A stretch of 64,000 nt of DNA from Alicyclobacillaceae bacterium I2511 (GTDB taxonomy: Bacteria; Bacillota; Bacilli; Alicyclobacillales; Alicyclobacillaceae): positions 1 to 64,000 of the forward strand of contig QXHL01000012.1 in NCBI GenBank assembly GCA_003584005.1, in the 5' to 3' direction. This document shows, piece by piece, positions 8,927-17,560 of the stretch; the stretch's first letter is position 1; the number at the start of each line of letters is the position of its first letter. Below the pieces are notes generated by a model. It searched no databases and was not told where the DNA came from. It worked only from the letters and a program-made list of their open reading frames with translations. Both the position numbers and the translations under genes were made by a program.

Positions 8927-9067
8927 ATGGCCGCTTGCGAAAAAAGGATTTTATTAGGAACATTGCGCCTATTGATTCTTACTGGAATTGTCCAGACATT
9001 ACTGTATTACCCTCCTGTGAGACAATTTATTGAAATACACAGTGGACGTTTTATACACCTTTTATGA
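8927..9067 (+). CDS. ypfB: very small membrane protein at the ypfB position
   Basis: A 46-codon frame encodes a peptide with a basic N-terminus (MAACEKRILLG) and one hydrophobic helix (LRLLILTGIVQTLLYYPPV), ending in HSGRFIHLL. B. subtilis has a similarly tiny membrane-protein gene, ypfB, between ypfA and cmk, and position plus layout support equivalence. There is no strong ribosome site, so the start is uncertain and may lie slightly upstream. A competing frame from 8899 (44 codons) overlaps it and has no membrane segment. Function unknown. Confidence 0.5.
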   Translation: MAACEKRILLGTLRLLILTGIVQTLLYYPPVRQFIEIHSGRFIHLL

Positions 9068-9080
9068 ATTCTTTAGTCTA

Positions 9081-9126
9081 AGGGGTCTGCATCTGTTGGC
9101 GTTTTGAGGTGGGTAGACCCCTTTTT
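9081..9126 (+). terminator. terminator after ypfA-ypfB
   Basis: AGGGGTCT at 9081-9088 pairs with AGACCCCT at 9115-9122, followed by TTTTT. It closes the ypfA-ypfB unit. Confidence 0.75.
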
Positions 9127-9142
9127 ACACTTTAGGATTTTG

Positions 9143-9171
9143 TTGCAGCAGTGATAACAGTATGTTAACAT
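9143..9171 (+). promoter_or_regulatory. probable promoter of the cmk leader
   Basis: TTGCAG at 9143-9148, a 17-base spacer, then TAACAT at 9166-9171 preceded by TGT (extended -10). Transcription would start near 9178 and give a leader of about 150 nt before cmk that contains the hairpin at 9272-9303. Confidence 0.45.
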
Positions 9172-9271
9172 GAAATTGCTACGAGAGTCGTTGCGCCGCT
9201 TTCTCACTTGGGGTTTGAAGGGCAGTTGAGTCTTGCGTGATAATGGATTTGAGGGGAAAATATTCCACGTG

Positions 9272-9303
9272 AGCGGGCTTGATAGGCCTGCTTTTTGTTT
9301 TTT
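9272..9303 (+). terminator. intrinsic terminator in the cmk leader
   Basis: AGCGGGC (9272-9278) and GCCTGCT (9286-9292) form a 7-bp stem with one G-T pair and a 7-nt loop, followed by TTTTGTTTTTT. It lies only 26 bases before the cmk ATG and downstream of the promoter at 9143, so it may act as an attenuator. Confidence 0.6.
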
Positions 9304-9329
9304 CCGGCTTTTGAATTGGGGGTTGGTCC

Positions 9330-10007
9330 ATGCAGCATGTTGTCGTGACCATCGACGGTCCTGCTGGAGCGGGCAAAAGTACTGTGGCTAAAAAACTAGC
9401 GCGGCGTATGGGGGCCCTATACGTGGATAGTGGGGCGATGTATCGTGCAGTGGCATGGTTAGCAGTTCATTACCGAGTTCCTGAAAATCAAGAGGAATTG
9501 CTGCTTAATCTGCTTTCTGAACATCCGCTGGAACTACACAGGAGTCACCACGGTATCATGGAGATCTCCGTAGATGGACATCCAGTCGCAGACCAACTCC
9601 GCACCCCTCAGGTCTCAAATATTGTGTCTCAGGTGGCGGCACACCCACGGGTCAGACAACAACTGACTCGATGGCAACGAGAAGTTGGTAAACGGGAGTC
9701 GGTTGTAATGGATGGCAGGGACATTGGTACTGTGGTTTTTCCCGATGCCCAAGTCAAAGTTTATTTAACGGCCTCCCTGACTGAGCGGGCGCGTAGACGA
9801 GTTGCGGAATTGAGTGATCAGGGCTACAGCCTGAGTACGGAGGAGTTGATTGGAGCCATAGAGAGTCGCGATGAACAGGATGCTTCTCGAACTGTGGCAC
9901 CCCTGCAACCTGCCGCAGACGCTTACCACATCGACTCCACAGGGAAAAGCGTAGCAGAAGTGGTGGATGAAATTTTGATATTAGTTCACAAAGTGACCCA
10001 TGAGTGA
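9330..10007 (+). CDS. cmk: cytidylate kinase
   Basis: Phosphorylates CMP and dCMP to the diphosphates with ATP, in nucleotide salvage and CTP/dCTP supply. The P-loop GPAGAGKS lies at about residues 10-17, the substrate-binding DSGAMYRA at about 33-40, and the conserved VMDGRDIGTVVFPDA at about 128-142. The LID arginines RRRVAELSDQG follow. The 225 aa length is normal. GGGGG precedes the ATG. It overlaps plsC by 8 bases, which implies translational coupling. The gene order cmk-plsC-S1 protein is conserved in Bacilli. Confidence 0.96.
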   Translation: MQHVVVTIDGPAGAGKSTVAKKLARRMGALYVDSGAMYRAVAWLAVHYRVPENQEELLLNLLSEHPLELHRSHHGIMEISVDGHPVADQLRTPQVSNIVSQVAAHPRVRQQLTRWQREVGKRESVVMDGRDIGTVVFPDAQVKVYLTASLTERARRRVAELSDQGYSLSTEELIGAIESRDEQDASRTVAPLQPAADAYHIDSTGKSVAEVVDEILILVHKVTHE

Positions 10008-10593
10008 CAGGCAACGTCCTTATCCAATGTATTGGTTAGTTCGGGCCTTGGCGTGGTGGACGATGCATACTTTCTTGTGCTTGTCCGTACACAATCGACA
10101 AAGAGTCCCAACTGAGGGTGGACTGATTGTTGTATGTAACCACATTAGCAATATTGATCCCGTCCTTTTGGGAATCGCTACACCGAGGTTATTGCGTTAT
10201 ATGGCCAAAGCGGAACTCTTTCAAAACCGCTGGCTTGGCACCTTTCTTCGCAGTCTGGGTGCTTTTCCTATTCGTCGCGGCGGTTCTGACCGAGGAGCCA
10301 TTAGAAAAGCGTTAAGTATAACCGCTACAGGTGGGTGCTTAGCCATTTTCCCCGAGGGACACCGTTCCAAAGATGGGAAATTGGGTCAGGGAATGACAGG
10401 AGCGGCATTTTTAGCCCGCAGGGCCGGATGTGTTGTGGTTCCCGCCGCCATCAGTGGGCATTACAGACTATTTCAGCGAGTTACTGTGCGTTTTGGAGAG
10501 CCCATACAACCCACTGTGGATGTTTCTAACGAGGAATTCATGGGGATTCTCATGGACCACATCGCCGAACTCTTACAAGAAAATACAAAGTAA
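10000..10593 (+). CDS. plsC: 1-acyl-sn-glycerol-3-phosphate acyltransferase
   Basis: Adds the second acyl chain to lysophosphatidic acid at the membrane, giving phosphatidic acid. The family motifs are visible: NHISNIDPVLLG near residue 43 (an NHxxxxD-type active site, with N-H and D), then FPEGHRSKDGKLGQG near 113 for glycerol-phosphate binding, and the C-terminal VVPAAISG. At 197 aa it is a compact bacterial PlsC. Its start overlaps the end of cmk (ATGAGTGA). PlsY and GpsA, which supply its substrate, are encoded at 15.0-16.7 kb. Confidence 0.92.
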   Translation: MSDRQRPYPMYWLVRALAWWTMHTFLCLSVHNRQRVPTEGGLIVVCNHISNIDPVLLGIATPRLLRYMAKAELFQNRWLGTFLRSLGAFPIRRGGSDRGAIRKALSITATGGCLAIFPEGHRSKDGKLGQGMTGAAFLARRAGCVVVPAAISGHYRLFQRVTVRFGEPIQPTVDVSNEEFMGILMDHIAELLQENTK

Positions 10594-10810
10594 AACCGTT
10601 CAACACCACCCTGGCTAGCTGATGTGGGCGTCCGTTCCTAAGAGTATTGATTTTTATCATCTGTCTGTTGAGTGGCGAAAGTTCAATGTGGGAACTCTAT
10701 CCATGATGAATCATATGTGCGTGCCTTGAGAAACCGTTTGATGTTCTGTTCACAATACGGCGGGGCTCGAGGTAAGGATACAAAGTATCGGACCGCGAGG
10801 AGGGTACACG

Positions 10811-11959
10811 ATGTCTGAGGAACTTCAAGAGGCTGTGAATGCTTCCATTTTGTCGCCTGGGGATATTGTGACAGGTAAGGTTACTGCCTTGGATGACAAA
10901 AAAGTAACAGTGGATATTGGTTACAAATTTGAAGGGATTATTCCTATCCGCGAATTGTCTGCGTTGCGCATTCAGCATCCAAGTGAGGTGTTGGCAGTAG
11001 GAGACGAGGTGCACACAAGCGTGTTGAAAATTGATGAGGAAGATCAAGTTGTAGTCTTATCCAGGAGAGAAGCCTCTGCAAAAGAAGCATGGGTTTCACT
11101 ACAGTTAAAATTTGAACAAAATGAGACTCTTGAAGTCACGGTTCAGGATGTGGTAAAGGGCGGATTGGTCACAGATGTTGGAGTGCGTGGATTTATTCCA
11201 GCATCTCTGGTAGACCGCAAATTTGTAGAAGATCTGTCTGAGTTTAAGGGAAAATTGATTCGAGTGAAAGTAGTGGAAATTGAATCAGAAAACAACAAAC
11301 TAATTTTATCCCGTAAAGCTGTTATGGATGAAGAACATGATGTTGCTGTACAGAGTTCCTTAAGTACCTTACAAGAAGGAGATACGATTGAAGGCACCGT
11401 TCAACGTCTTACAAATTTTGGAGTCTTTGTGGATGTGGGAGGTGTCGATGGGTTGGTACACATTTCAGAAATGGCATGGCACCATGTGGATCATCCGTCC
11501 GATTTAGTTAAAATTGGAGATCATGTGCGTGTTCGAGTGTTGCGAATGGACCCTGCGGCAGGTCGTATTTCTTTGTCCATGAAGGAAGCTGCGAATAACC
11601 CTTGGGATGATGTGATGGAATTCCAATCTGGGTCCATTGTAAACGGAACAGTTCGCCGGGTTGTGGATTTTGGCGCCTTTATCGAACTAAAGCCCGGCGT
11701 CGAGGGTTTGGTACACATCTCTCAATTGTCTCAAGAACACGTAAATCAAGTATCTGATGTCTTGCAAGAAGGTCAGCAGGTTCGGGTCAAAATTCTCTCA
11801 GTAGATCCCATTCGTAAACGAATTTCGTTGTCTCTCAAAGATGCTCAAGAGAAGACTCGTAACGCAGAGAATAAACGTCCGGCAGCACCACAGATGCAGG
11901 AAGAGTCAGGAACTGGCGCCACACTGGGAGACCTCTTTAGAGACCTCTTCAAAAGCTGA
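10811..11959 (+). CDS. rpsA: S1 RNA-binding domain protein, ribosomal S1 homologue (YpfD type)
   Basis: Four S1 domains can be followed along 382 aa. They start near residues 15 (LSPGDIVTGKVTAL), 100 (TLEVTVQDVVKGGLV), 190 (GDTIEGTVQRLTNFGVFVDV) and 275 (GSIVNGTVRRVVDFGAFIEL); each ends in a pattern like RISLSLK. The protein is a short homologue of S1 and probably associates with ribosomes or mRNA. In low-GC Gram-positives it is not the full six-domain S1, so its role in initiation is uncertain. A good AGGAGGG site precedes the ATG. The 217-base gap after plsC holds nothing I recognise. Confidence 0.92.
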   Translation: MSEELQEAVNASILSPGDIVTGKVTALDDKKVTVDIGYKFEGIIPIRELSALRIQHPSEVLAVGDEVHTSVLKIDEEDQVVVLSRREASAKEAWVSLQLKFEQNETLEVTVQDVVKGGLVTDVGVRGFIPASLVDRKFVEDLSEFKGKLIRVKVVEIESENNKLILSRKAVMDEEHDVAVQSSLSTLQEGDTIEGTVQRLTNFGVFVDVGGVDGLVHISEMAWHHVDHPSDLVKIGDHVRVRVLRMDPAAGRISLSMKEAANNPWDDVMEFQSGSIVNGTVRRVVDFGAFIELKPGVEGLVHISQLSQEHVNQVSDVLQEGQQVRVKILSVDPIRKRISLSLKDAQEKTRNAENKRPAAPQMQEESGTGATLGDLFRDLFKS

Positions 11960-12057
11960 TTAGCTTTTCAACAGACGGTGGGATGTCAATTTGAAATTTG
12001 TTCCACTTGATGTTCAACTTTAGTGGAACGAGTTCACTTCCTGCCAAGTCAAAATTC

Positions 12058-12087
12058 GCGGGTCAGGGCGTCCTGGCCCGCTTTGCT
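12058..12087 (+). terminator. terminator after rpsA homologue
   Basis: GCGGGTCAGG (12058-12067) pairs with CCTGGCCCGC (12072-12081) around loop GCGT, followed by TTTGCTT. It ends the S1-protein transcript and argues against the next gene starting as far upstream as 12023. Confidence 0.7.
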
Positions 12088-12190
12088 TACTGGCATAGTT
12101 CCATTATTTTTGTTTCATTTTGAGACTGTCTGTCTCAAACAATTTGACGTAGTACGGGAATGTCTCCATAATGGGAAATTAGGACTTTTT

Positions 12191-13582
12191 ATGTCAGGAG
12201 TGCTGAAGGTGCCAAAAATCCTGCGCATTCACCCTGGGTCATTGGCAGAAGAATTAGACCTTTTGGCCGGCGATGAATTGCTAAAAATAAATGGGCAACC
12301 GGTGAAAGATGTGGTGGATCTGCAGTTTGCTTTAGCAACAGAAGAAATTGAGTTGGAGGTTCGCAAAACCACTGGTGAAGTGTGGCTGGTGGAAGCAGAC
12401 AAGGAATACGACGAGGATCTCGGCGTAGACTGGGAGTACCCTACGGTAGATCCAGTTCGTTTGTGTCACAACAAGTGTGTGTTTTGCTTTGTTGATCAAA
12501 TTCCTGGGAGAATGCGAGAAACTCTAAACATTCGCGACGATGACTATCGCTTGTCTTTTCTCCACGGTAATTTTGTGACTTTAACCAATGTCACAGATGC
12601 TGAATTGCAGCGAATTATTCAGCTAAAAATGACTCCTCTCAATGTGTCTGTCCACACCACCAATCCTAACCTACGGGTGCGTATGCTTGCCAACAAACGC
12701 TCAGGTAAAATATTGCAACAAATTAAAATTCTGGCGCTTGGTAACATTGAAATGAACACCCAAGTTGTGTTGTGCCCTGAGTGGAACGATGGACCAGAAT
12801 TGGATAAAACAATTGCGGATTTAGCACAATTTTACCCGGCTGTCCGTACATTGTCTGTGGTGCCAGTCGGTTTGACAAAACATCGTCGAGGCCTTCACTC
12901 GCTTCGTTCCAGTACAATTGAAGAGGCACGGACCACTGTCTTACAGGTGGCAAGCTGGCAACAAAAGTTGCGGGCTCAACTGGGGGTATCGTTTGTTCAC
13001 GCCGCTGATGAATTTTATGTACTTGCAGACATGGAAGTACCTCCTGGGATAATGTATGACGAGTTTGCTCAAACCGAAAATGGAGTCGGAGTCATTCGTA
13101 CCTTTTTAGATGAGGTTACGGAGGTATGGGCCCGTGCACCTAGAACTCTTCCGGGCACAGGGTCTCGAAATGTGGGATTGATAACCGGAATCTCTGCACG
13201 AGCGGTATTGCAAAAACAGTTGCGCAGATTCATTGGAATACCCGGATTACAGACTGAAATATTTCCGGTGGTCAATGATTTTTATGGTCATAATGTGACT
13301 GTCACCGGCTTACTAACAGGACAGGATATTGTCAGCCAGTTAAAAGGGCAATTGTCCATGATTGACACTTTGCTGTTGCCAGATGTGATGCTTAAGGATG
13401 AGCAAGATGTATTTCTCGATGATTATACTGTGGAACAAGTCAGTAACGCGCTAGAAATTCAAATTCACGTGGTTCCTGCTTCCGGAAGCGGATTTGTGTT
13501 GGGCGTTCTCGGTCACACACAGGACTTGCCGCCCCGGCGTCGCTACGAAGCAACGCTCAGAGAAAGTAGAAACCTCTCCTGA
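12191..13582 (+). CDS. DUF512 protein with PDZ-like N-terminus and radical SAM-like cysteine motif
   Basis: The N-terminus (RIHPGSLAEELDLLAGDELLKINGQPV) is PDZ-like. It is followed by CHNKCVFCFVDQIPGRMR, a cysteine cluster of radical-SAM type, and by the DUF512 region in the C-terminal half. Proteins of this layout are widespread in Firmicutes and usually lie just upstream of der, as here. Their reaction is not known to me. An ATG at 12191 (weak AGGA site) and a GTG at 12209 (good AGGAG, 8-base spacing) are both possible starts; an upstream frame to 12023 crosses the terminator at 12058-12087 and is unlikely. The next gene, der, starts 67 bases later. Confidence 0.85.
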   Translation: MSGVLKVPKILRIHPGSLAEELDLLAGDELLKINGQPVKDVVDLQFALATEEIELEVRKTTGEVWLVEADKEYDEDLGVDWEYPTVDPVRLCHNKCVFCFVDQIPGRMRETLNIRDDDYRLSFLHGNFVTLTNVTDAELQRIIQLKMTPLNVSVHTTNPNLRVRMLANKRSGKILQQIKILALGNIEMNTQVVLCPEWNDGPELDKTIADLAQFYPAVRTLSVVPVGLTKHRRGLHSLRSSTIEEARTTVLQVASWQQKLRAQLGVSFVHAADEFYVLADMEVPPGIMYDEFAQTENGVGVIRTFLDEVTEVWARAPRTLPGTGSRNVGLITGISARAVLQKQLRRFIGIPGLQTEIFPVVNDFYGHNVTVTGLLTGQDIVSQLKGQLSMIDTLLLPDVMLKDEQDVFLDDYTVEQVSNALEIQIHVVPASGSGFVLGVLGHTQDLPPRRRYEATLRESRNLS

Positions 13583-13649
13583 GCCAAGGTGTTTAAAATA
13601 TATTTAGGGAACTCACATCTGATTTTTAAAGAAAGTTGAGGGATGAACT

Positions 13650-14957
13650 ATGTCAATGGTGGCTATCGTAGGACGAGCCAATGTCGGAAAGTCCACTTTG
13701 TTTAACCGTTTGACGGGCCACAGGATTGCCATTGTCGAAGACATTTCAGGAATTACACGAGACCGCATCTCTGCATCTTGTGACTGGAATGGATTGGAGT
13801 TTCAATTAGTGGATACCGGGGGTATTCAACTGGCCGGAGCTGACGAAATGACAAACCTGATTCGGGTCCAGGCGGAGATGGCGATTGATGAGGCGGATGT
13901 GATTATTTTTCTTGTGGACGGGAGGGACGGAATGACCGGACCAGACCGAGAAGTGGCCGATCTGTTACGACGTAGCGGTAAACCAGTGACTGTCGCTGTG
14001 AATAAACTGGATTATCCCACACATCAGTCATTGGCCTATGAATTTTATGAACTGGGATTTGGGGAGCCAATCGGGGTTTCTGCTGAACATGGACAAGGGA
14101 CTGGTGACTTGTTGGATATTGTGGTATCCCAGCTCCCACCACAGCCCTCCTTACTTGCGGGTGAGGACGTCATTAAGGTTGCAGTAATTGGAAGGCCCAA
14201 CGTCGGAAAATCTTCCCTGGTTAACGCCATTTTGGGCCAAGAACGGGTAATGGTAAGTCCAGTTGCGGGGACGACGCGAGATGCCGTTGACCTGCCCTTT
14301 GTGACCGACGGCCAATCCTATTTATTGATTGACACGGCGGGTTTGCGTAAAAGAGGGAAAGTGTATGAGAGCATCGAAAAATATAGCGTCATTCGGGCCC
14401 TGCGAGCAATTGAACGTTGCGATGTGGCAGTGCTGGTATTGGATGGTCACGAGGGAATTACAGAGCAAGACAAACGGGTGGCCGGACTGGCTGTGCAGGC
14501 AGGCCGGGCGGTGATGATTTTGGTTAATAAATGGGATATTGTAGAAAAAGACGATAAAACTGCACCACACTTTGAACAACACATCAAAGATGAGTTTCAG
14601 TTCATGCGCTGGGCACCGGTTGCATTTGTATCTGCCAAGAACAAACAGCGAATTCAGCGAATACTACCGATGGTTCGCCAAACATCCGAAAACCACGCAA
14701 TGCGCATTACAACCGCTACGTTAAACCGAGTGCTTTCTGAAGCAACGGGGACTGTCCCGCCCCCATCTGTTCGGGGACGCAAGCTACGGGTGTACTATGC
14801 CACACAAGTGAGCACCAAACCGCCTTCCATCGCGGTGTTTGTCAATGACCCGGAATTGATGCATTTTTCTTATCAGAGGTATTTAGAGAATCAATTCCGT
14901 TTGGCGTTCGGTTTTGAAGGCACCCCCATGCGTCTATTTATTCGTGCCCGTACTTGA
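13650..14957 (+). CDS. der: ribosome-assembly GTPase Der (EngA)
   Basis: An essential GTPase with two tandem G domains, needed for maturation of the 50S ribosomal subunit. G domain 1 has GRANVGKST (about residues 7-15), DTGG and NKLD. G domain 2 has GRPNVGKSS (about 179-187), DTAGL and NKWD. A KH-like C-terminal domain follows (from about 350, ending in PMRLFIRART). The 435 aa length is normal. AAAGTTGAGGG lies before the ATG. Confidence 0.97.
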   Translation: MSMVAIVGRANVGKSTLFNRLTGHRIAIVEDISGITRDRISASCDWNGLEFQLVDTGGIQLAGADEMTNLIRVQAEMAIDEADVIIFLVDGRDGMTGPDREVADLLRRSGKPVTVAVNKLDYPTHQSLAYEFYELGFGEPIGVSAEHGQGTGDLLDIVVSQLPPQPSLLAGEDVIKVAVIGRPNVGKSSLVNAILGQERVMVSPVAGTTRDAVDLPFVTDGQSYLLIDTAGLRKRGKVYESIEKYSVIRALRAIERCDVAVLVLDGHEGITEQDKRVAGLAVQAGRAVMILVNKWDIVEKDDKTAPHFEQHIKDEFQFMRWAPVAFVSAKNKQRIQRILPMVRQTSENHAMRITTATLNRVLSEATGTVPPPSVRGRKLRVYYATQVSTKPPSIAVFVNDPELMHFSYQRYLENQFRLAFGFEGTPMRLFIRART

Positions 14958-15023
14958 TGTGAAAAGTCGTCTCATACGAATGATTCACTGTGTGAGACAG
15001 ACGGACTGGAGAGGAGAAGCACC

Positions 15024-15614
15024 GTGATTGTCCTGTGTGTTTTTGCTGCTTACCTTATTGGCTCTATTTCTTCGAGTACCATCGTAAGCCGCCAGTTTGC
15101 TCATTTGGACATTCGAGAACACGGCAGTGGTAATGCCGGAGCGACGAATACTTTGCGCGTATTGGGATGGAAGTGGGCCGTAGTTGTGCTGTGTGCAGAC
15201 ATTGCAAAGGGAATTCTCGCCGTGTTACTTGCGCAGGCACTAGGACATGGGACATTTTTGTATGTGGCTATGGCAGGTCTAGCAGTCATTGCTGGACATA
15301 ACTGGCCGGCGTTCTTTGGCTTTAGGGGGGGGAAAGGGGTTGCAACCACTATGGGCGTCATGGTCATGGTGTTGCTTGTGCCGGCCCTCTTAGCTGGCGC
15401 CCTGAGTATTTTGATTGTCGTGCTCAGTCGTTATGTATCACTCGGCGCTTTGGTATTTGTTGTTCTCACATCTCTTTTCGCTTTTATTTTACATTATCCA
15501 TTGAGTGAGGGCATCTGGGCCGGGGTAATTGCTTTACTAACGATTTATCGTCACCGGAAGAATATTTCTAGGCTATTTCGGGGTCACGAGAATAAAATTT
15601 TTGCGCACAGGTAG
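15024..15614 (+). CDS. plsY: acyl-phosphate:glycerol-3-phosphate acyltransferase PlsY
   Basis: An integral membrane enzyme that transfers an acyl group from acyl-phosphate to glycerol-3-phosphate, the first acylation in phospholipid synthesis. Several hydrophobic helices are visible. The conserved loops are IGSISSS (motif 1 region, near 13), GSGNAGATNTLR (near 35) and GGKGVATTMGV (near 107). The 196 aa length fits. The GTG start follows GAGAGGAGAAG. gpsA, which makes its substrate, begins 21 bases downstream, a common pairing. Confidence 0.95.
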   Translation: MIVLCVFAAYLIGSISSSTIVSRQFAHLDIREHGSGNAGATNTLRVLGWKWAVVVLCADIAKGILAVLLAQALGHGTFLYVAMAGLAVIAGHNWPAFFGFRGGKGVATTMGVMVMVLLVPALLAGALSILIVVLSRYVSLGALVFVVLTSLFAFILHYPLSEGIWAGVIALLTIYRHRKNISRLFRGHENKIFAHR

Positions 15615-15635
15615 GCCGTCGATTGGAGGGGTGGA

Positions 15636-16685
15636 ATGCCCATGAACATCACCGTACTCGGAGCTGGAAGCTGGGGAACGGCCTTGGCGTCGCTATTGTC
15701 AGAAAATGGACACCAGGTCACTCTGTGGGCCAGAAGGCCAGAACTATGCGTTGAAATTGCCACATATCACGAAAATCATCACTACCTTCCCAATGCCCAG
15801 CTTTCCAACCAATTGAGAACTACCCACAGTTTGCAAAACGCTTTGCAAAACGCACAGTTAGTTTTATTCGCAGTTGCTTCTGCAGGCATGTCGGATGTGG
15901 TGAAGTCCGCTGCGCCATGGATTCCTCAAGATGCCTGGATTGTTCATGCTGTAAAAGGATTTGATGTACAGTCAAAGTTGCGGATGAGCCAAATCATTCT
16001 TCAACAGCTTCCCTGGGTAGAACCCCATCTGAGTGTCATAGCTGGTCCCAGTCATGCCGAAGAAGTCATTCGACACATGCCTACAACGTTGGTAGTGGCG
16101 GGTTATGCACAGGAGGCAGCAGAGGTTGTACAGGATGCCTTGATGAACCACTACCTACGTGTGTATACGAATCCAGATGTTACCGGCGCTGAGTTAGGTG
16201 GGACACTAAAAAATATCATTGCACTCGGTGTAGGCATTGCCGATGGACTGGGGTTTGGAGACAACGCAAAAGCTGCGCTAATGACCCGCGGTCTGGCAGA
16301 AATAACTCGACTAGGCATTCAAATGGGAGCTTCCGTATTGACATTTGCCGGGCTGTCCGGCGTGGGTGACCTGATTGTTACTTGTACTAGCCAGCACAGT
16401 CGAAATTTTCGGGCAGGTCGTTTGCTCGGTCAGGGGGCCTCTTTAACAGAGACTCTTTCTGCAGTTGGCATGGTGGTAGAAGGGGTAAAAAGTACACAGG
16501 TGGCCGTTTTGTTAGCCCAAGATTATCAAGTGAACATGCCTATAGCACAAGTCATCTATGAAGTGCTGTTCTCAGGAAAGCTTCCAAAACAGGCTGTCGG
16601 GGAACTAATGAACAGGGAACGGGCACACGAAATTGAAGAGGTTGCACGAGCCGCCATGGCCCCCAAATGGATTCATCCTCGCTAG
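15636..16685 (+). CDS. gpsA: NAD(P)H-dependent glycerol-3-phosphate dehydrogenase
   Basis: Reduces dihydroxyacetone phosphate to sn-glycerol-3-phosphate for lipid synthesis. The nucleotide-binding GAGSWGTALA lies at about residues 8-17. Later motifs AVKGF and GPSHAEEV are characteristic, and ELGGTLKNIIALGVGIADGL holds the catalytic lysine region. The 349 aa length is typical. GGAGGGGTGG precedes the ATG at 15636; a second ATG at 15642 would give a protein two residues shorter. Its position downstream of plsY makes a glycerolipid unit. Confidence 0.96.
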   Translation: MPMNITVLGAGSWGTALASLLSENGHQVTLWARRPELCVEIATYHENHHYLPNAQLSNQLRTTHSLQNALQNAQLVLFAVASAGMSDVVKSAAPWIPQDAWIVHAVKGFDVQSKLRMSQIILQQLPWVEPHLSVIAGPSHAEEVIRHMPTTLVVAGYAQEAAEVVQDALMNHYLRVYTNPDVTGAELGGTLKNIIALGVGIADGLGFGDNAKAALMTRGLAEITRLGIQMGASVLTFAGLSGVGDLIVTCTSQHSRNFRAGRLLGQGASLTETLSAVGMVVEGVKSTQVAVLLAQDYQVNMPIAQVIYEVLFSGKLPKQAVGELMNRERAHEIEEVARAAMAPKWIHPR

Positions 16686-16784
16686 AAGCCATGGTACTTG
16701 GCAAGGCTTTTTGTTAGACTGGAGCTAGCATCGTGGGGTGTGCATTGGCGGGGTCGACTTTTTATTCACAGGAGGCAAACAAGC

Positions 16785-17171
16785 ATGAGCCAGGTTCCGG
16801 AAAACCTGAAGTACACAAAGGAACACGAATGGGTAAGAGTAGAAGGGAATACAGCATTTATCGGAATCACCGACTTTGCCCAAGACGAATTGGGAGACAT
16901 CGTTTTTGTCGAACTTCCAGAAGAAGGGAGTTTACTGATTGCAGAGCAAACCTTTGGTACTGTAGAGTCCGTGAAGACGGTTTCTGACCTGTTTGCTCCT
17001 GTCAGCGGAAAGGTTATTCAAGTTAACGCGGACCTAGGGGAACACCCGGAAAAGGTCAACGAGCAACCTTATGAGGCTGGCTGGATGGTCGCTGTGGAGA
17101 TGTCAGATGCCGCAGAAGCGAATGCACTACTGAATGCAGTTGAATATCAAGCACATATTGTTGAGTCTTAA
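16785..17171 (+). CDS. gcvH: glycine cleavage system H protein
   Basis: A lipoyl carrier that shuttles the aminomethyl group between the P, T and L proteins of glycine cleavage; in Firmicutes it can also relay lipoyl groups to other enzymes. The lipoylation site is [16 protein letters not shown] (lysine near residue 64). The start [14 protein letters not shown] is classic. ATG at 16785 has an AGGAGG site; the longer frame from 16698 has none. At 128 aa it has normal length. It stands alone between gpsA and spoIVA with no gcvT or gcvP nearby, so the position is unusual compared with B. subtilis. Confidence 0.95.
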   Translation: MSQVPENLKYTKEHEWVRVEGNTAFIGITDFAQDELGDIVFVELPEEGSLLIAEQTFGTVESVKTVSDLFAPVSGKVIQVNADLGEHPEKVNEQPYEAGWMVAVEMSDAAEANALLNAVEYQAHIVES

Positions 17172-17179
17172 CGGACATT

Positions 17180-17320
17180 TTTGAAACTCGTACACTTGTG
17201 GCTTCATGTGGGTTTCAAATAAGTTCCAAATATTTCTTTAGAGAAACACCGCTTTTGCCCATGCTCATCCCTTAGGTAGCTGCATAACCGTGCAGGTCTT
17301 TTGAGACTGTGCGGTTTTTG
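17180..17320 (+). terminator. gcvH: hairpins and terminator after gcvH
   Basis: TTGAAAC near 17180 and GTTTCAA near 17212 can pair. A second, better hairpin lies at 17287-17320: ACCGTGCAGGTCT against AGACTGTGCGGT with some G-T pairs, followed by TTTTTG. It ends the gcvH transcript. The rest of the 389-base gap before spoIVA holds only the weak promoter noted next and a 42-codon frame from 17455 that I do not recognise. Confidence 0.55.
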
Positions 17321-17416
17321 TCATTCACGACGCAATCAACTTTTCTATTCTGTCATGAATTGAAACTCAATGGGAAGGTTTTGCGATTGTTCTATCTATC
17401 CTGCTCGGACAATATA

Positions 17417-17424
17417 CATACGTT
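17417..17424 (+). promoter_or_regulatory. possible sigma-E -10 element for spoIVA
   Basis: CATACGTT resembles the sigma-E -10 consensus CATACANT (one mismatch), 137 bases upstream of spoIVA. The -35 region 14 bases further up (CTATCCT) is a poor match, so this is tentative; spoIVA is a mother-cell gene in B. subtilis. Confidence 0.25.
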
Positions 17425-17560
17425 GTACGTGACCAATGGGAGTATTTCTTCGTGATGGCCGTCTTCTCAATGGAGCACAGCCACGACAAACCAGGGAGAC
17501 TGGCCGCCCGAAGATATCATGCGGTCCAATCAGCGCCGGTTAGCTTGAGGAGGGAAAAGC

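Noticed and set aside
12023-12190. upstream extension of the DUF512 protein
   Set aside because: It would read through the terminator hairpin at 12058-12087, and the PDZ-like start and ribosome sites lie further downstream.
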